Source of the DNA: Mycobacterium bourgelatii
GTDB lineage: Bacteria; Actinomycetota; Actinomycetes; Mycobacteriales; Mycobacteriaceae
DNA: 64,000 nucleotides
Direction of reading: 5' to 3'
Assembly: GCF_010723575.1 (NCBI RefSeq)
Contig: NZ_BLKZ01000001.1
Location: 2,728,001-2,792,000 of the forward strand
Within the stretch, counting starts at the first letter, position 1, and every line of letters begins with the position of its first letter. Shown here piece by piece: positions 15,201 to 23,924 of this stretch. The notes beneath the pieces were generated by a model. The model had not been told where the DNA came from. It saw nothing but the letters and a program-made list of their open reading frames with translations, and did no database searches. The position numbers and the translations under genes were made by a program.

Positions 15201-18065
15201 ATGAGCGGCGGCGCTGTCAAGCTAGCTTCGGGCTATATCGAGTTGACGGTCAAGAAGGCTGGCAACGCGATGAAGGAGATCACTGCCGAGATCACCGGCA
15301 TTGAGAAGGCCGCTAAGAAGGCCAGCGAGGCTGCCCGCGACGTCATCGTGAGTGAGATCACCGAGGGCGCAAGGGATGCGGGCAAGGCGGTCGAGGACGA
15401 GCTTACTGAGGCTGCCCGTAAGGCTGGTGAGGCGGTCGAGGATGAGCTCACGGAAGCTGCCCGTAAGGCTGGTGAAGAGGCTGGTAAGGCGGCTGGTGAG
15501 GCGCTCGACGAGGCTGTTACTGAGGGCGCTAAGTCCGCTGGCAAGAAGGTGCAGGAGGAAATTACCTCTGGCGCACAGAAAGCTGGCCGGGATGCGAGCA
15601 AGATCAACGTCGAGCCGAAGGTTACGCCGAAGGCTGACACGAAGTCTGCACGCGACAAGATTCTCAAAGATTTAGGTGAGGCTTTCCGCGAGGCCGCTGA
15701 GGATGCGGGTTATACCGTCGAGGAGGTTGTTGACGAGGCGGCTAGGAAGCTGGGCGGCGCGATCGGTAGATGGTTGCATGACAGTCCTATTGGTGATTTC
15801 GTTGGCAAGATTCAAGACGCTGTTGATCCGGTTGTGGATGCCGTCGATCACTTCTGGGATGTCCTCGATAGGGCGCGCCGGGAGGACCCTCTCGGGCCAC
15901 TCAAGGACAATCTGCGGGAGATCAGCAAAGAGCTTGAGAAGCATAAGGATTCAGACAATCCGCTTGAGCGCAAGCTGGGCAAGATTGGCGGCCATGTCGG
16001 CAACATCATCAAAATCGCTGACGGTCTGCGCGATTTGCTTGCACTGCTGAACGATCCAAAGACCGAGGAAACCCTGAGCAAGATTCCCGGCATAGGTGTG
16101 GCAGACAATATCCTCCATAAATGGCCGCAGCAGGCCGGACAGTGGCTGCGTGACAACCTGCCGTTTAAGTTGCCTGACCTGGGCAATGCCCCAGGCTTTC
16201 AAAAGTTGTACGGCAACAATCAGGGCGGCAACGACAATAAGCCAGCCGCTCCGCCGCCTATGCCGCAGTCGACGAGGCAGGATTTGCAACGCATGTTGCT
16301 GCCGCCAGGGTCGGCTACGGGCGGCATCGCTGGTGTGACTCCGGCAGGCCGCATCTATGGTCCCGGCACCGGCACGAGTGACTCAATCATCGGTGTTGAC
16401 GCGAGCGGTGTTCCTACCGTGCGGGTTTCAAACGGTGAGGGCATCATCCGTAAGGCGGCGATGGACGCGGGCGCCGACAAGCTCGTTGCCGCGATTAACT
16501 CTGGCTGGTTGCCGCGGTTGGATGACGGCGGCGTCATTCCGGCGCCTGACCCGATGATGCTGCGCTGGTTTGACGCGATCCGCTCTGGACGGTTGAACCC
16601 TGCCGCTTTGATGCCTGGTGGCGCTAAGGGCAGCGAGGGCGGCTTGCAGTCGAACACGGTTCGAGCTCGGCGGATCATCTCGGCGTTGTTTCCGGAGGTA
16701 GGCGAGATCGGCGGCGCCCGCCAGGATTCGAAGCCATGGCATCCGCGCGGCCTCGCGCTCGACATCATGATTCCCGGTTGGAATACGCCGCAGGGCAAGG
16801 CGCTTGGCGATCAGATCAACAGCTTTATCAGGTCGAACGCCGGAATCCTTGGCTCTGATTACACGATGTGGCAAGTGCCGGACCACTTCAATCACGTGCA
16901 CGCGAATTTCGCGCCGTCCGGATTCCCCGGCAAAGATGCGCAATTCGGTCTGCCGCCAGCATTTCAGGCGATGTTGGGGGCGGCCGCTGGGAACCTCGGT
17001 GGTAGTGCTGGATCGTCCCAATCAGGCGGCGACGGTAGCGGCGCGCTGCGCACCGAGGGTTTCATCCCGGCCGGTGCCGGTGGTAGCGGCACGGCTGGTA
17101 CGAGTTTCGCGTCTGGCATGCTGAATATGGGCGCGGAGGTCATCAACGGTCTGATCGACCAGGCTGCCTCGGCGGCGTCGTCGGCGGTCGCCGCGGGCAT
17201 ATCAGCCGGTTCGATGGGCGCGGGCGCCGCAGGCGGCGGCCAGGGCGGCGCGGCTGCTGCGCAGTTCGCGATCGGCCTCGGCACGAACGCGGCTAAGCGC
17301 GGCGTCAGCTTCGGCTTCCAAGCGGCTGGTATCGGCATCGACGCGCTCGCCGAAATCATGATGCCGTTCGGTGTTCCGCGGTTCTTCCAGACCGACCCGC
17401 TGCAGTTCATGCCGCAGCTACCTGGCGCGCTCACGGCCGTAACGACCGGCGAGAAGGCCGAGCTTGAGGCGCATCAGGGTACGGGCGCGGCGCCTGGCTT
17501 GTCTGCGGCTGGCCCGGTGCAGCCCGGTCAGCTTCCCGGTGCGCAGACGATCGGCCCTGGCGCACAGACAGCGGCGCCTGGTGGCGTCCCCTCGGCGCCT
17601 GCGCCCGTAGCGCCTGGACCGTCGCGGTTTGCTGGCGCAGGGTCACCGCCCCCTGCCGGTGGGCCCGTGGTGCCTACCCCTCGGCCGGACGACTGGTTGG
17701 CTAGCAGCGGGATCATCGGCAGCGGACCGTCGATCCTGCCGAGCCTGTTACCGACGAAGCCGCCTGGGAAGCCACCACTGCCAGTCGGGGTCTACGACCG
17801 CGGCGGTTGGTTGCCGCCCGGTGGCATCGCGATCAATCAGACCACTCGGCCTGAGCCGATGCCGGTATTCACGTCAGAGCAGTGGGGCACGCTGCAAGCG
17901 CTGTCTAATCGCGACGTCGCGGCGCCCGACCCGAATGCGTTCGGCGGTAGGAACGACTACACCGTCCGCATTGATCAGGTTGTCGTCAAGGACGTCAACG
18001 AACTTCAGCGCGAAATTGACACGCGGCAGCGGCTCCAAATGATGCGTCATGCGGGGCGGCCATGA
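15201..18065 (+). CDS. Tape-measure-like tail protein with ARB_07466-like domain
   Basis: 954-aa protein. The N-terminus (GYIELTVKKAGNAM) and long Ala/Glu/Lys-rich coiled coil (residues 15-150, with repeats of about 14 residues around VEDELTEAARKAGEA) are typical of actinophage tape-measure proteins. A domain at about 485-575 (RIISALFPEV... FNHVHANFAPSG) resembles the ARB_07466-like peptidoglycan-acting domain. The region from 750 to 870 is Pro/Gly-rich. The C-terminal YDRGGWLPPG followed by a TSEQWGTLQAL helix is a common tape-measure ending in mycobacteriophages. A clear AAGGAG site precedes ATG 15201. It is short for this family. It would set tail length and aid DNA entry, yet no other tail gene is present. 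Confidence 0.75.
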   Translation: MSGGAVKLASGYIELTVKKAGNAMKEITAEITGIEKAAKKASEAARDVIVSEITEGARDAGKAVEDELTEAARKAGEAVEDELTEAARKAGEEAGKAAGEALDEAVTEGAKSAGKKVQEEITSGAQKAGRDASKINVEPKVTPKADTKSARDKILKDLGEAFREAAEDAGYTVEEVVDEAARKLGGAIGRWLHDSPIGDFVGKIQDAVDPVVDAVDHFWDVLDRARREDPLGPLKDNLREISKELEKHKDSDNPLERKLGKIGGHVGNIIKIADGLRDLLALLNDPKTEETLSKIPGIGVADNILHKWPQQAGQWLRDNLPFKLPDLGNAPGFQKLYGNNQGGNDNKPAAPPPMPQSTRQDLQRMLLPPGSATGGIAGVTPAGRIYGPGTGTSDSIIGVDASGVPTVRVSNGEGIIRKAAMDAGADKLVAAINSGWLPRLDDGGVIPAPDPMMLRWFDAIRSGRLNPAALMPGGAKGSEGGLQSNTVRARRIISALFPEVGEIGGARQDSKPWHPRGLALDIMIPGWNTPQGKALGDQINSFIRSNAGILGSDYTMWQVPDHFNHVHANFAPSGFPGKDAQFGLPPAFQAMLGAAAGNLGGSAGSSQSGGDGSGALRTEGFIPAGAGGSGTAGTSFASGMLNMGAEVINGLIDQAASAASSAVAAGISAGSMGAGAAGGGQGGAAAAQFAIGLGTNAAKRGVSFGFQAAGIGIDALAEIMMPFGVPRFFQTDPLQFMPQLPGALTAVTTGEKAELEAHQGTGAAPGLSAAGPVQPGQLPGAQTIGPGAQTAAPGGVPSAPAPVAPGPSRFAGAGSPPPAGGPVVPTPRPDDWLASSGIIGSGPSILPSLLPTKPPGKPPLPVGVYDRGGWLPPGGIAINQTTRPEPMPVFTSEQWGTLQALSNRDVAAPDPNAFGGRNDYTVRIDQVVVKDVNELQREIDTRQRLQMMRHAGRP

Positions 18066-18169
18066 GTCAGCGTGACGACGCGCCGGTGTGGCCGACACAC
18101 CGGGCGAAATGGCGCGTGAGGCGCAGGCGCAGAGGACACCGCGGGCGAAACGGAGGGCGCACGCGATGA
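18062..18169 (+). CDS. Very small basic protein (35 aa)
   Basis: A 35-codon frame linked by ATGA overlaps to both the tape-measure-like gene and the HTH gene. The product is Arg-rich (RVRRRRRGHRGRNGGR). It may be a real small DNA-binding peptide or only a translational relay. Confidence 0.35.
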   Translation: MSQRDDAPVWPTHRAKWRVRRRRRGHRGRNGGRTR

Positions 18170-18588
18170 TTGACTGGCAACGCCGCATCGCGCGCTATCT
18201 GCGCCCTGACGGTTCGGTGGTAGTACCGCCACGCATTGCGAAACTCCTCGACCGCCGAGTGGGCATACTGCCCGAGCAGCGGATCATGTTACGCGCCGCC
18301 GACCCTGAAGCCTATTCGGTGTTGATGGCTCTACGCCTGGCCGCCCTCGGCCGCACACAGAACCCCTTCAGTGTGGCCGCCAGCGGCCAAAATCGAGCAG
18401 TAAGGGACTCGTATTTGCCATCATCAGAATGGCTGACGACACCAGCAGCCGCAGAGCAGCTCGGCGTAAGCGAGCGCACCATGCGCCGGTGGGTTACCGC
18501 GCAACGCATCCCAGCACGCAAGCACGGCGGCCGGTGGCTGATCAACAGCCGCGATTTGGGGATCGCGCAAGCGCTCGCCGCCGCCTAA
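18166..18588 (+). CDS. HTH DNA-binding protein (MerR/excisionase-like)
   Basis: 140-aa protein with a C-terminal HTH_17-type helix-turn-helix (LTTPAAAEQLGVSERTMRRW... HGGRWLINSRDL). The N-terminal 80 residues are of unknown fold and include a conserved-looking RPDGSVVVPPRIAKLLDRR segment. A GGAGGG ribosome site precedes ATG 18166; an ATG at 18088 would lengthen it by 26 residues. It could be a second regulator or a recombination directionality factor. Confidence 0.65.
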   Translation: MIDWQRRIARYLRPDGSVVVPPRIAKLLDRRVGILPEQRIMLRAADPEAYSVLMALRLAALGRTQNPFSVAASGQNRAVRDSYLPSSEWLTTPAAAEQLGVSERTMRRWVTAQRIPARKHGGRWLINSRDLGIAQALAAA

Positions 18589-18609
18589 ATCAACAGGGGG
18601 AGTCATCCT

Positions 18610-19212
18610 ATGCCAGCACAACAACTTGACGACGCGCGCGAAGCTATGCGGCGCATCAGGGCATCGCTCGATCGTGAGATCGACGCGATTCGCCGTAACC
18701 CTCGCTACAGCGAAACCGGTCGTCTCCAAGAGATCGCGAAGGCGACATTCAATGCGCGCAAGGAAGCGGGGAGCCTGCGCGACAGGTTCACGACCAATAA
18801 CGAGGACGTGCGCAAGCGGCTGACCGCCAAACTCTTTGGTGTCCCAGCTGGCGCGGACGCGACCACGACCTTGGTCCTGCGTGACGCCCAGGACCGCGCG
18901 GCCAAGTTGGATAGCGCCGACGCCGCCGCAGCCATGCTGGCGCGTGCCCTCGACCTCGGTGACGCCCTGCTCGCCCGTGCTGTAGCGGGCGAGGCGTACT
19001 CCCGTAAGTGGCGCGACGTTGTGGCGGCGTACGCCGAGGCGACGCACCTTGAAGATGAACTTGCGGAACTTGATTCGCTGCCGAGCGGGGGACTTCTAAA
19101 AACGGGCCTCAACGCCCTCTTTTCAATCAGGGCGCCGCGGGAGCTGCTATCAGGCTTAGCCGGTGACTTGCCGGATGCTCGACTGCTGGCGATCGCCGAG
19201 GGGCTGGGCTGA
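18610..19212 (+). CDS. Hypothetical helical protein
   Basis: 200-aa, almost entirely helical protein, rich in Ala, Arg and Glu, with a good GGGGGAG ribosome site. No signal peptide, membrane segment or known motif is seen. Coiled-coil content and position between structural-type genes would suit a scaffold-like or capsid-size-modifying role, but that is only a guess. Confidence 0.6.
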   Translation: MPAQQLDDAREAMRRIRASLDREIDAIRRNPRYSETGRLQEIAKATFNARKEAGSLRDRFTTNNEDVRKRLTAKLFGVPAGADATTTLVLRDAQDRAAKLDSADAAAAMLARALDLGDALLARAVAGEAYSRKWRDVVAAYAEATHLEDELAELDSLPSGGLLKTGLNALFSIRAPRELLSGLAGDLPDARLLAIAEGLG

Positions 19213-19342
19213 ACCGCAGTGAGGACGCGCATGGTGCCTGGCGCCCAACCTAGGCCGCAGCCGCGCCATGCAGCCCCCCGGTCCGCGCTCGGAAACATGG
19301 CGCCGGGCGCGGACCGGGCATTGGCCTGGCGCATGGCACTGC

Positions 19343-19565
19343 CACGGCTTATGACCCCACAGCCACGGCCACGGTCATGCGGCACGGCCACGGCCATAGC
19401 GCAAGGCCCAGCCACGGGCCACGGCGCAGCACGGCTAAGGCGCGGCAGTGGTGGCGGTGGCGCGACTGTGGCCACGGCCCGCCACGTGGCGCGGCGCACG
19501 GCCTGCAGCCACGGCCACGCGCGGATAGCACGGCCAACGGCTACGGCGTGCACGCCTCGCACGGC
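19343..19565. repeat. CACGGC hexamer array
   Basis: At least twelve exact CACGGC copies occur in 223 bases (19343, 19364, 19383, 19389, 19420, 19430, 19473, 19497, 19510, 19529, 19560 and near variants CACGGT and CACGGG), mostly on the plus strand. Spacing is irregular, unlike simple tandem slippage. Confidence 0.75.
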
Positions 19566-19690
19566 GCCCGCCATGGCACCGGTGCGCGGACGACGGCGCC
19601 CACGGTGCGGTGTTTGCTGCGCGATGCATGATTATGCATGGCCCTGCATGACTGGTGGTCACGTCGAACACCCGTTCGATTGATACCCCT

Positions 19691-19704
19691 GGGGGGTACC
19701 CCCC
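19691..19704. repeat. Perfect GC-rich palindrome
   Basis: GGGGGGTACCCCCC is a perfect 14-bp palindrome within the non-coding region, preceded by CCCCT. It could be a protein-binding or cleavage site, or part of a transcription stop; no T run follows. Confidence 0.45.
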
Positions 19705-19868
19705 TGCGGCCGGTGCGGCCTCGGCCGTGACTTAGCGTCTGCCTGTCCGTGTATTACAACTGAAAATTCTAGGCCCATATATCGCACGGATGTTCGATAA
19801 TGGAACTCACACGTGCATGAATATTCATGCATGGCTGGTGCAGAAAAAGTTTGCTGGGAGGTAAGCCG

Positions 19869-20216
19869 ATGAGCGCAGGGGAGGAGCTACGCGCCGTCAT
19901 GGACGAGGCGCTGGCCAGGGTTTCGCCCCAGCTTGTCTGGGACGAGCGCGAGCAAGTCGCGTTGGATGCCGCCTGCGCCGCCGCCGACCGTATCGAGCGG
20001 CTGACCAGTATCGCCAACACGGAGGGCATCGAGCCGACCGAGCTGGTCAAGGTGTCCGCAGAGCTGCGGATGCTCGAAAAACATCAGACCGACATGCTGG
20101 CGCGGTTGTCTTTCACGACTGAACCGGCGAAGTCCGCCCGCCATCAGCGGGCCGTTAACGCCCGCTGGCAGCGGCGCGACGCCGAGTGGGCCGCTGCCCG
20201 CGAGGGCAGCGCGTAA
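19869..20216 (+). CDS. Small terminase subunit-like protein
   Basis: 115-aa protein. The order of features is like actinobacterial small-terminase relatives: an N-terminal WDEREQVALDAA helix, a central coil (ELVKVSAELRMLEKHQTDML) and a C-terminal basic segment PAKSARHQRAVNARWQRR. If it is TerS, it would recognise the element's packaging site and recruit a helper phage's large terminase. A strong GGGAGGT site precedes ATG 19869, and the stop overlaps the next start (TAATG). No large terminase gene is present. The assignment is from pattern memory, so treat it as probable rather than proven. Confidence 0.5.
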   Translation: MSAGEELRAVMDEALARVSPQLVWDEREQVALDAACAAADRIERLTSIANTEGIEPTELVKVSAELRMLEKHQTDMLARLSFTTEPAKSARHQRAVNARWQRRDAEWAAAREGSA

Positions 20217-20566
20217 TGGCGATGCTGCGGCCGGTCGCGGCACCGGCCACCAGCGGCGCCTACACCTGGCTCGTCGAGCGCGAAGAACAGGAATACGCGG
20301 ACTGGCGTGGCCGTGGCTGGCCGGGCCGTTACCCGCGGCAACAGGTGTTGGACCGGTTGCGTGCTGGCCAGCCGGTCGCGGTGACGGTAGGGGAACTGCC
20401 GGAGCGGCTGCGGCCCACCGGCTGCGTGTTGCCGCCGCGGACGCACGCCGAGGAATACCAGCGCCGTGCCAGTGAAATCGTGACGATCCATGCTGACGAT
20501 CGGGTCACGCTCGGCGCCGAGGGGGAGGCGGCAGACGCGTTATGGGCCGAAGCGCGGGAGCTGTGA
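20216..20566 (+). CDS. Hypothetical protein coupled to the TerS-like gene
   Basis: 116-aa protein that starts in a TAATG overlap with the TerS-like gene. It contains WLVEREEQEYADWRGRGWPGRYP and a Val/Thr-rich middle, with no recognised domain. Coupling suggests it works with or beside the TerS-like protein. It is the last gene of the rightward operon. Confidence 0.55.
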   Translation: MAMLRPVAAPATSGAYTWLVEREEQEYADWRGRGWPGRYPRQQVLDRLRAGQPVAVTVGELPERLRPTGCVLPPRTHAEEYQRRASEIVTIHADDRVTLGAEGEAADALWAEAREL

Positions 20567-20624
20567 GGCGCTCTATTTGGCGGCGGCGCGGATTGTCGCG
20601 GCAATTGGTCGCACGGTCGGCGGT

Positions 20625-21572
20625 TCACTCGGGGTACATATGGATCACGTCGCCAAGGTATTCGTCGGTGCCATCAGGTCTCCTCCGGTAGCCCGGTCCG
20701 GTGTCGAATCGAATCCGTGGCGAGCGCTTTGACATTTCGTGCTTGTCGATCGCGAACCTCGACTGCAGTGTGCCGAAGACGAATTTGTGGCATTGCCTGA
20801 ATATCTCGGCATTTATGGTCCGAGGGTTGGGGGTGCCTGCATGTGTCGACGGCCGGGGCTTGCGGGTCATCACGAGGAGCGCGCTCGGAGACAGCGGAAA
20901 CCTGATTTCGTCGGCATTTCCGATGCCGATGCCGCCGCGCGGCGGAGGGGTTCGCCGCCATGGGTGGACTGGGCTGTCGCTGCTGATCAAGACGGGTTTG
21001 CGGTACCGATGGACGGTCCAGTTCATCGCTTCTAGATATGGTGCGATCTTCGATACAGCGACGTCCATCGAGGCACCGAAAACCATGTCGGGAGTGGGCA
21101 TGTCGGGGAAACCGTTGACGAACATCCACGCCGCGTCGACCTCGTTGTCGTTGGGGTCAGCGCCGTCTAGGTCGCAGATGTGTTTGCGGACTGCTGATTT
21201 GGGTATCGGGCGCTCGTCGGTGGTACCCGCGACGTCGCAGACAAAATTGTGTTGCTGGTGGTGCTTAAGCGTCCTGCTCAGCAGAAGCGCAGCGAATACT
21301 GCCAACAGGGATCGACGTTCGCCGCGGAGGTCACCACCGAGGATCAGTTCTCGTCGCAGTGCACTCCATTCTCTCTCAAGCTGCTCAAAGAACTCTTCGC
21401 GGTGCTGCGCAAGCGCACCTATGCCGTAGATGCCGCTGGCAATTGCAACATTGGAGAGGCTGTTCGGAATGGCGCCGTTACCGTCGCGGCGGCGGTAAGC
21501 AACCTGACCGTCTGCGTTCGCCCACGCGCTCAGGTATGTCCTCGGCACAAAGTGAGGGCGCTTGGTGGACAT
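20625..21572 (-). CDS. DUF4238 protein, second gene of ApeA-like operon
   Basis: 315-aa protein of the DUF4238 family, recognised by its N-terminus KRPHFVPRTYLSAWA and the central HFV/QR-type helices. The conserved segments include FVCD and SSDSPVH (about residue 210), which look enzymatic, but no activity is established to my knowledge. It starts 5 bases after the ApeA-like stop with a GGGAG ribosome site inside that gene's end, so the two are one transcript. I place the start at ATG 21572; a longer frame to 21716 exists but would overlap the upstream gene. Members often occur in mobile elements and defence islands. Confidence 0.75.
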   Translation of the reverse strand: MSTKRPHFVPRTYLSAWANADGQVAYRRRDGNGAIPNSLSNVAIASGIYGIGALAQHREEFFEQLEREWSALRRELILGGDLRGERRSLLAVFAALLLSRTLKHHQQHNFVCDVAGTTDERPIPKSAVRKHICDLDGADPNDNEVDAAWMFVNGFPDMPTPDMVFGASMDVAVSKIAPYLEAMNWTVHRYRKPVLISSDSPVHPWRRTPPPRGGIGIGNADEIRFPLSPSALLVMTRKPRPSTHAGTPNPRTINAEIFRQCHKFVFGTLQSRFAIDKHEMSKRSPRIRFDTGPGYRRRPDGTDEYLGDVIHMYPE

Positions 21573-21577
21573 TTTCT

Positions 21578-22942
21578 CTACTCCCAGCCGAGCTCGCGGA
21601 CGTGCTGTGCGGTGTTGGCGCGGAAGAACGCGAAGCGCTGCGACATTAGGAATCGTTTGTGCAGAACGTCGGGCTCGATTCCGGCGCGCAGCAACAGCAA
21701 AGCTCGAAGTAGCCACGATGTTGTGTTAGAGGCTACGCGCCATTCCAGTGCGTGAAGCTTTAGCGCCTCAGCGTCCTTGGCAGGCACAAGGTGATGGGCG
21801 AGCTCGTTGCGGACTTTCGTCAAGAGCCCTGGCAGGTCGGGCACTGAGTCGGCAATTTCTGGTATCACCGCGCAGACCTCAGTAACGATGTCCTCGGCAC
21901 GCTGATGATAGCCGACCTCACCCATATGGGAGAGGGCATCGTTCACCGCCTTATGGACCCGATTCGGGTCTAGATTCGGGTCCTCCTTGGCCTGCGCAGC
22001 GGCGGCGCGGCGTGCTGCCTGTTTGACCCGTTTGAGGGACTTCTTTGATGCTTCCGGGAATCGCGACTGTTGATAAGGGAGCCGACTATGGAACCCTTCG
22101 ACGAGCGGGGTGAGCAAGAGAACTCGCGTCTGCTCACCGCTGGGCAGGGGCCGGGCGATCACCCATGCAAGGCCGTCGAGTTTGTTGTGCAGATCGATCC
22201 ATTTTGCGAACCGCTCGACGGTCAACTGATCGCGCGTCAGCAATGGGTCATGTTCCATCGCACCGGGTTCGGCGCGAAACGCAGCCCCGTACGCAGCCAG
22301 CCAGGGCCCGTCGCGGCCGATTCGGACCTGCGTTTCACGGATGGTTCGGTCCTTGCTTGGGTGCAGGGCGAGCTGTAGCAGCGCTAAGCAGCCTGAGACC
22401 ACTCGCATTTCAAGCTGCCGCAGTGAGGCTGGCGCGGACGACTCGTACACCAGCCAGTTGCCGTCGCCGGAGGCTTGGACGATCAGCGTGGACCCGTCGT
22501 CTTCTACGACGCTTGTTTGACCGTCTGTCAGGTGCCCCAGCCAGTAGGGGCGATCCATGCGGAATCGGACGGCGCTGTAGAGCTGCTCGGCGTTGACAGT
22601 GGCGCCGATCAGGGCGGCTGTGCCGCGGTAGTTAGGCCTGAACGACCCTGCAGCGCCGTGGTTTTGTGCATCGAGCAGTGTCACAGGCTCGCCGGTATCG
22701 AGCTGGCCGTGCAGTGTGATCGGCCGGAACGCTGATACCGACCGCGCGGCGTTGGCCGAAAAGGACCTGCCCGCGATGGTCCCGTCTGGTTGCCTGTGAG
22801 TCGCCACCCGCAGGTCATGGACTAGGTTGCTGGAAAGTCTTATCTCCGGCCGCTCGCCGAGCTCGGCGGTGAACTCACCGCGTACTTGGTTCTCGGGGTT
22901 CCCTGGTATCCAGAATTGGCCTTCGGCCGCCAGTCCATGCAT
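21578..22942 (-). CDS. ApeA-like HEPN anti-phage protein
   Basis: 454-aa protein. The first 330 residues match the ApeA N-terminal domain layout (GQFWIPGNPENQVRGEF, later FAKWIDLHNKLDGL). The last 120 residues form a HEPN domain with the ribonuclease motif R-x4-H in RNELAHH (about residues 377-383). ApeA is a known single-gene abortive-infection protein whose HEPN nuclease attacks RNA after phage sensing. Here it forms an operon with a DUF4238 gene and is read against the rest of the element, which is typical of cargo. The frame is intact. The exact substrate is unknown. Confidence 0.75.
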   Translation of the reverse strand: MHGLAAEGQFWIPGNPENQVRGEFTAELGERPEIRLSSNLVHDLRVATHRQPDGTIAGRSFSANAARSVSAFRPITLHGQLDTGEPVTLLDAQNHGAAGSFRPNYRGTAALIGATVNAEQLYSAVRFRMDRPYWLGHLTDGQTSVVEDDGSTLIVQASGDGNWLVYESSAPASLRQLEMRVVSGCLALLQLALHPSKDRTIRETQVRIGRDGPWLAAYGAAFRAEPGAMEHDPLLTRDQLTVERFAKWIDLHNKLDGLAWVIARPLPSGEQTRVLLLTPLVEGFHSRLPYQQSRFPEASKKSLKRVKQAARRAAAAQAKEDPNLDPNRVHKAVNDALSHMGEVGYHQRAEDIVTEVCAVIPEIADSVPDLPGLLTKVRNELAHHLVPAKDAEALKLHALEWRVASNTTSWLLRALLLLRAGIEPDVLHKRFLMSQRFAFFRANTAQHVRELGWE

Positions 22943-23131
22943 GGGCTGATCATCACATGTGCCACTGACACGTCTTAGTTAGCCGCGCATTGGCGCCATC
23001 CGAAAGAATAGGGTCGTAACAACTCGCCCGGCCTGGAAGTGGTTTCAAGGGGAGAGGCCGTCCGCGATCAGAAGATGCCGCGCGTGCCCCTAACAAGGCC
23101 AAATGCCTACTGCAATCGGCATTACGCTTTA

Positions 23132-23833
23132 ATGGTGGCTGAACTCAATCGATTGATCTACATGGATGATTCGGGCAGCAACCAGCACGGCTGGGTGGTA
23201 TTCGGCTGGATCGAATGTACGCCCGAGGGGTGGCGCCCGGTGCTACGCGCCTGGCTGGACCTGCGTAAAGAGCTGTACAAGGACCATTACGTGCCGCCGT
23301 CTACCGAATTGCACTGCACGAAGTACATCAATGGGCGGCACCGTATTGCTACTAGACCGCCACGGAATAACGAATGGAAGACCTTAGGGCGCACGATCGC
23401 GGAAAAATGCCTAACGACGATTAGGGATTGCCCACACCTTCGCGTTGGCGCTGTTTACAGCCAAACCACTAAACAGAGTAAAGCGTACGCCGCGCATAAG
23501 GCTGGGTGCTATGCCGAAACTGTGGCGATGATCGACCGGCAACTCATCGCGAACGACGCATACGGGTTGATAAATATGGATGGCACGCCCACTAATCAGA
23601 GCTACTACGACGCACACCGTGATCTAAAGCTGGCGACGCGGCGCGTGATTGAAGACCCGTTGTTTCACGATTCGCATCGCTCGCAGCTGGTTCAAATGGC
23701 CGATCTGGTGGCCTATACAACCTATCTGCACCTAGCGCGCCACAAAGGCAACAAGTATGGCTGGAACTGGTACGACACCTACTTGCGACCCCGCACCGAT
23801 GGGGCGGACCCGGTTCGACTCAAATACAGCTAG
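23132..23833 (+). CDS. DUF3800 protein
   Basis: About 233-aa DUF3800 protein. The N-terminal strand IYMDDSG supplies the first conserved acidic residues, and the C-terminal VQMADLVAY segment the last. The family is thought to have an RNase H-like fold and is common on mobile elements and near defence genes; no function is proven. It is divergent from the ApeA-like gene across a 189-base gap. The start is uncertain: ATG 23072 or GTG 23039 would add 20-31 residues, but the domain begins near 23155. GC content is lower than in the core genes. Confidence 0.7.
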   Translation: MVAELNRLIYMDDSGSNQHGWVVFGWIECTPEGWRPVLRAWLDLRKELYKDHYVPPSTELHCTKYINGRHRIATRPPRNNEWKTLGRTIAEKCLTTIRDCPHLRVGAVYSQTTKQSKAYAAHKAGCYAETVAMIDRQLIANDAYGLINMDGTPTNQSYYDAHRDLKLATRRVIEDPLFHDSHRSQLVQMADLVAYTTYLHLARHKGNKYGWNWYDTYLRPRTDGADPVRLKYS

Positions 23834-23924
23834 ACCCGCCTGTCCACGTATGTGGGGCGGGTCCGCATAGACGAGTATGCCGTGCTACGCCAGATTGCGC
23901 AACTCAACGTGAGCCGTTAGTTGT

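Larger units (their letters stand above)
19213..19868. other. Non-coding 656-bp region upstream of the TerS-like gene
   Basis: The only long frame here (19219-19683) is low in complexity and follows repeated CACGGC units, so I do not call it a gene. The region has the CACGGC array, a 14-bp GC palindrome, three TGCATG motifs near 19623-19650, more near 19815-19835, and a GGGAGGT ribosome site for the next gene. A packaging (cos/pac) site is plausible because such sites normally precede the small terminase gene. Confidence 0.55.

Noticed and set aside
19219..19683. 154-codon frame with repetitive Ala/Arg/His-rich product
   Set aside because: It follows the CACGGC array; composition is that of repeated DNA, no ribosome site or family motif. 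Treated as non-coding.
22070..22735. Plus-strand frames opposite the ApeA-like gene
   Set aside because: Antisense shadows; the minus-strand gene has clear domain motifs.
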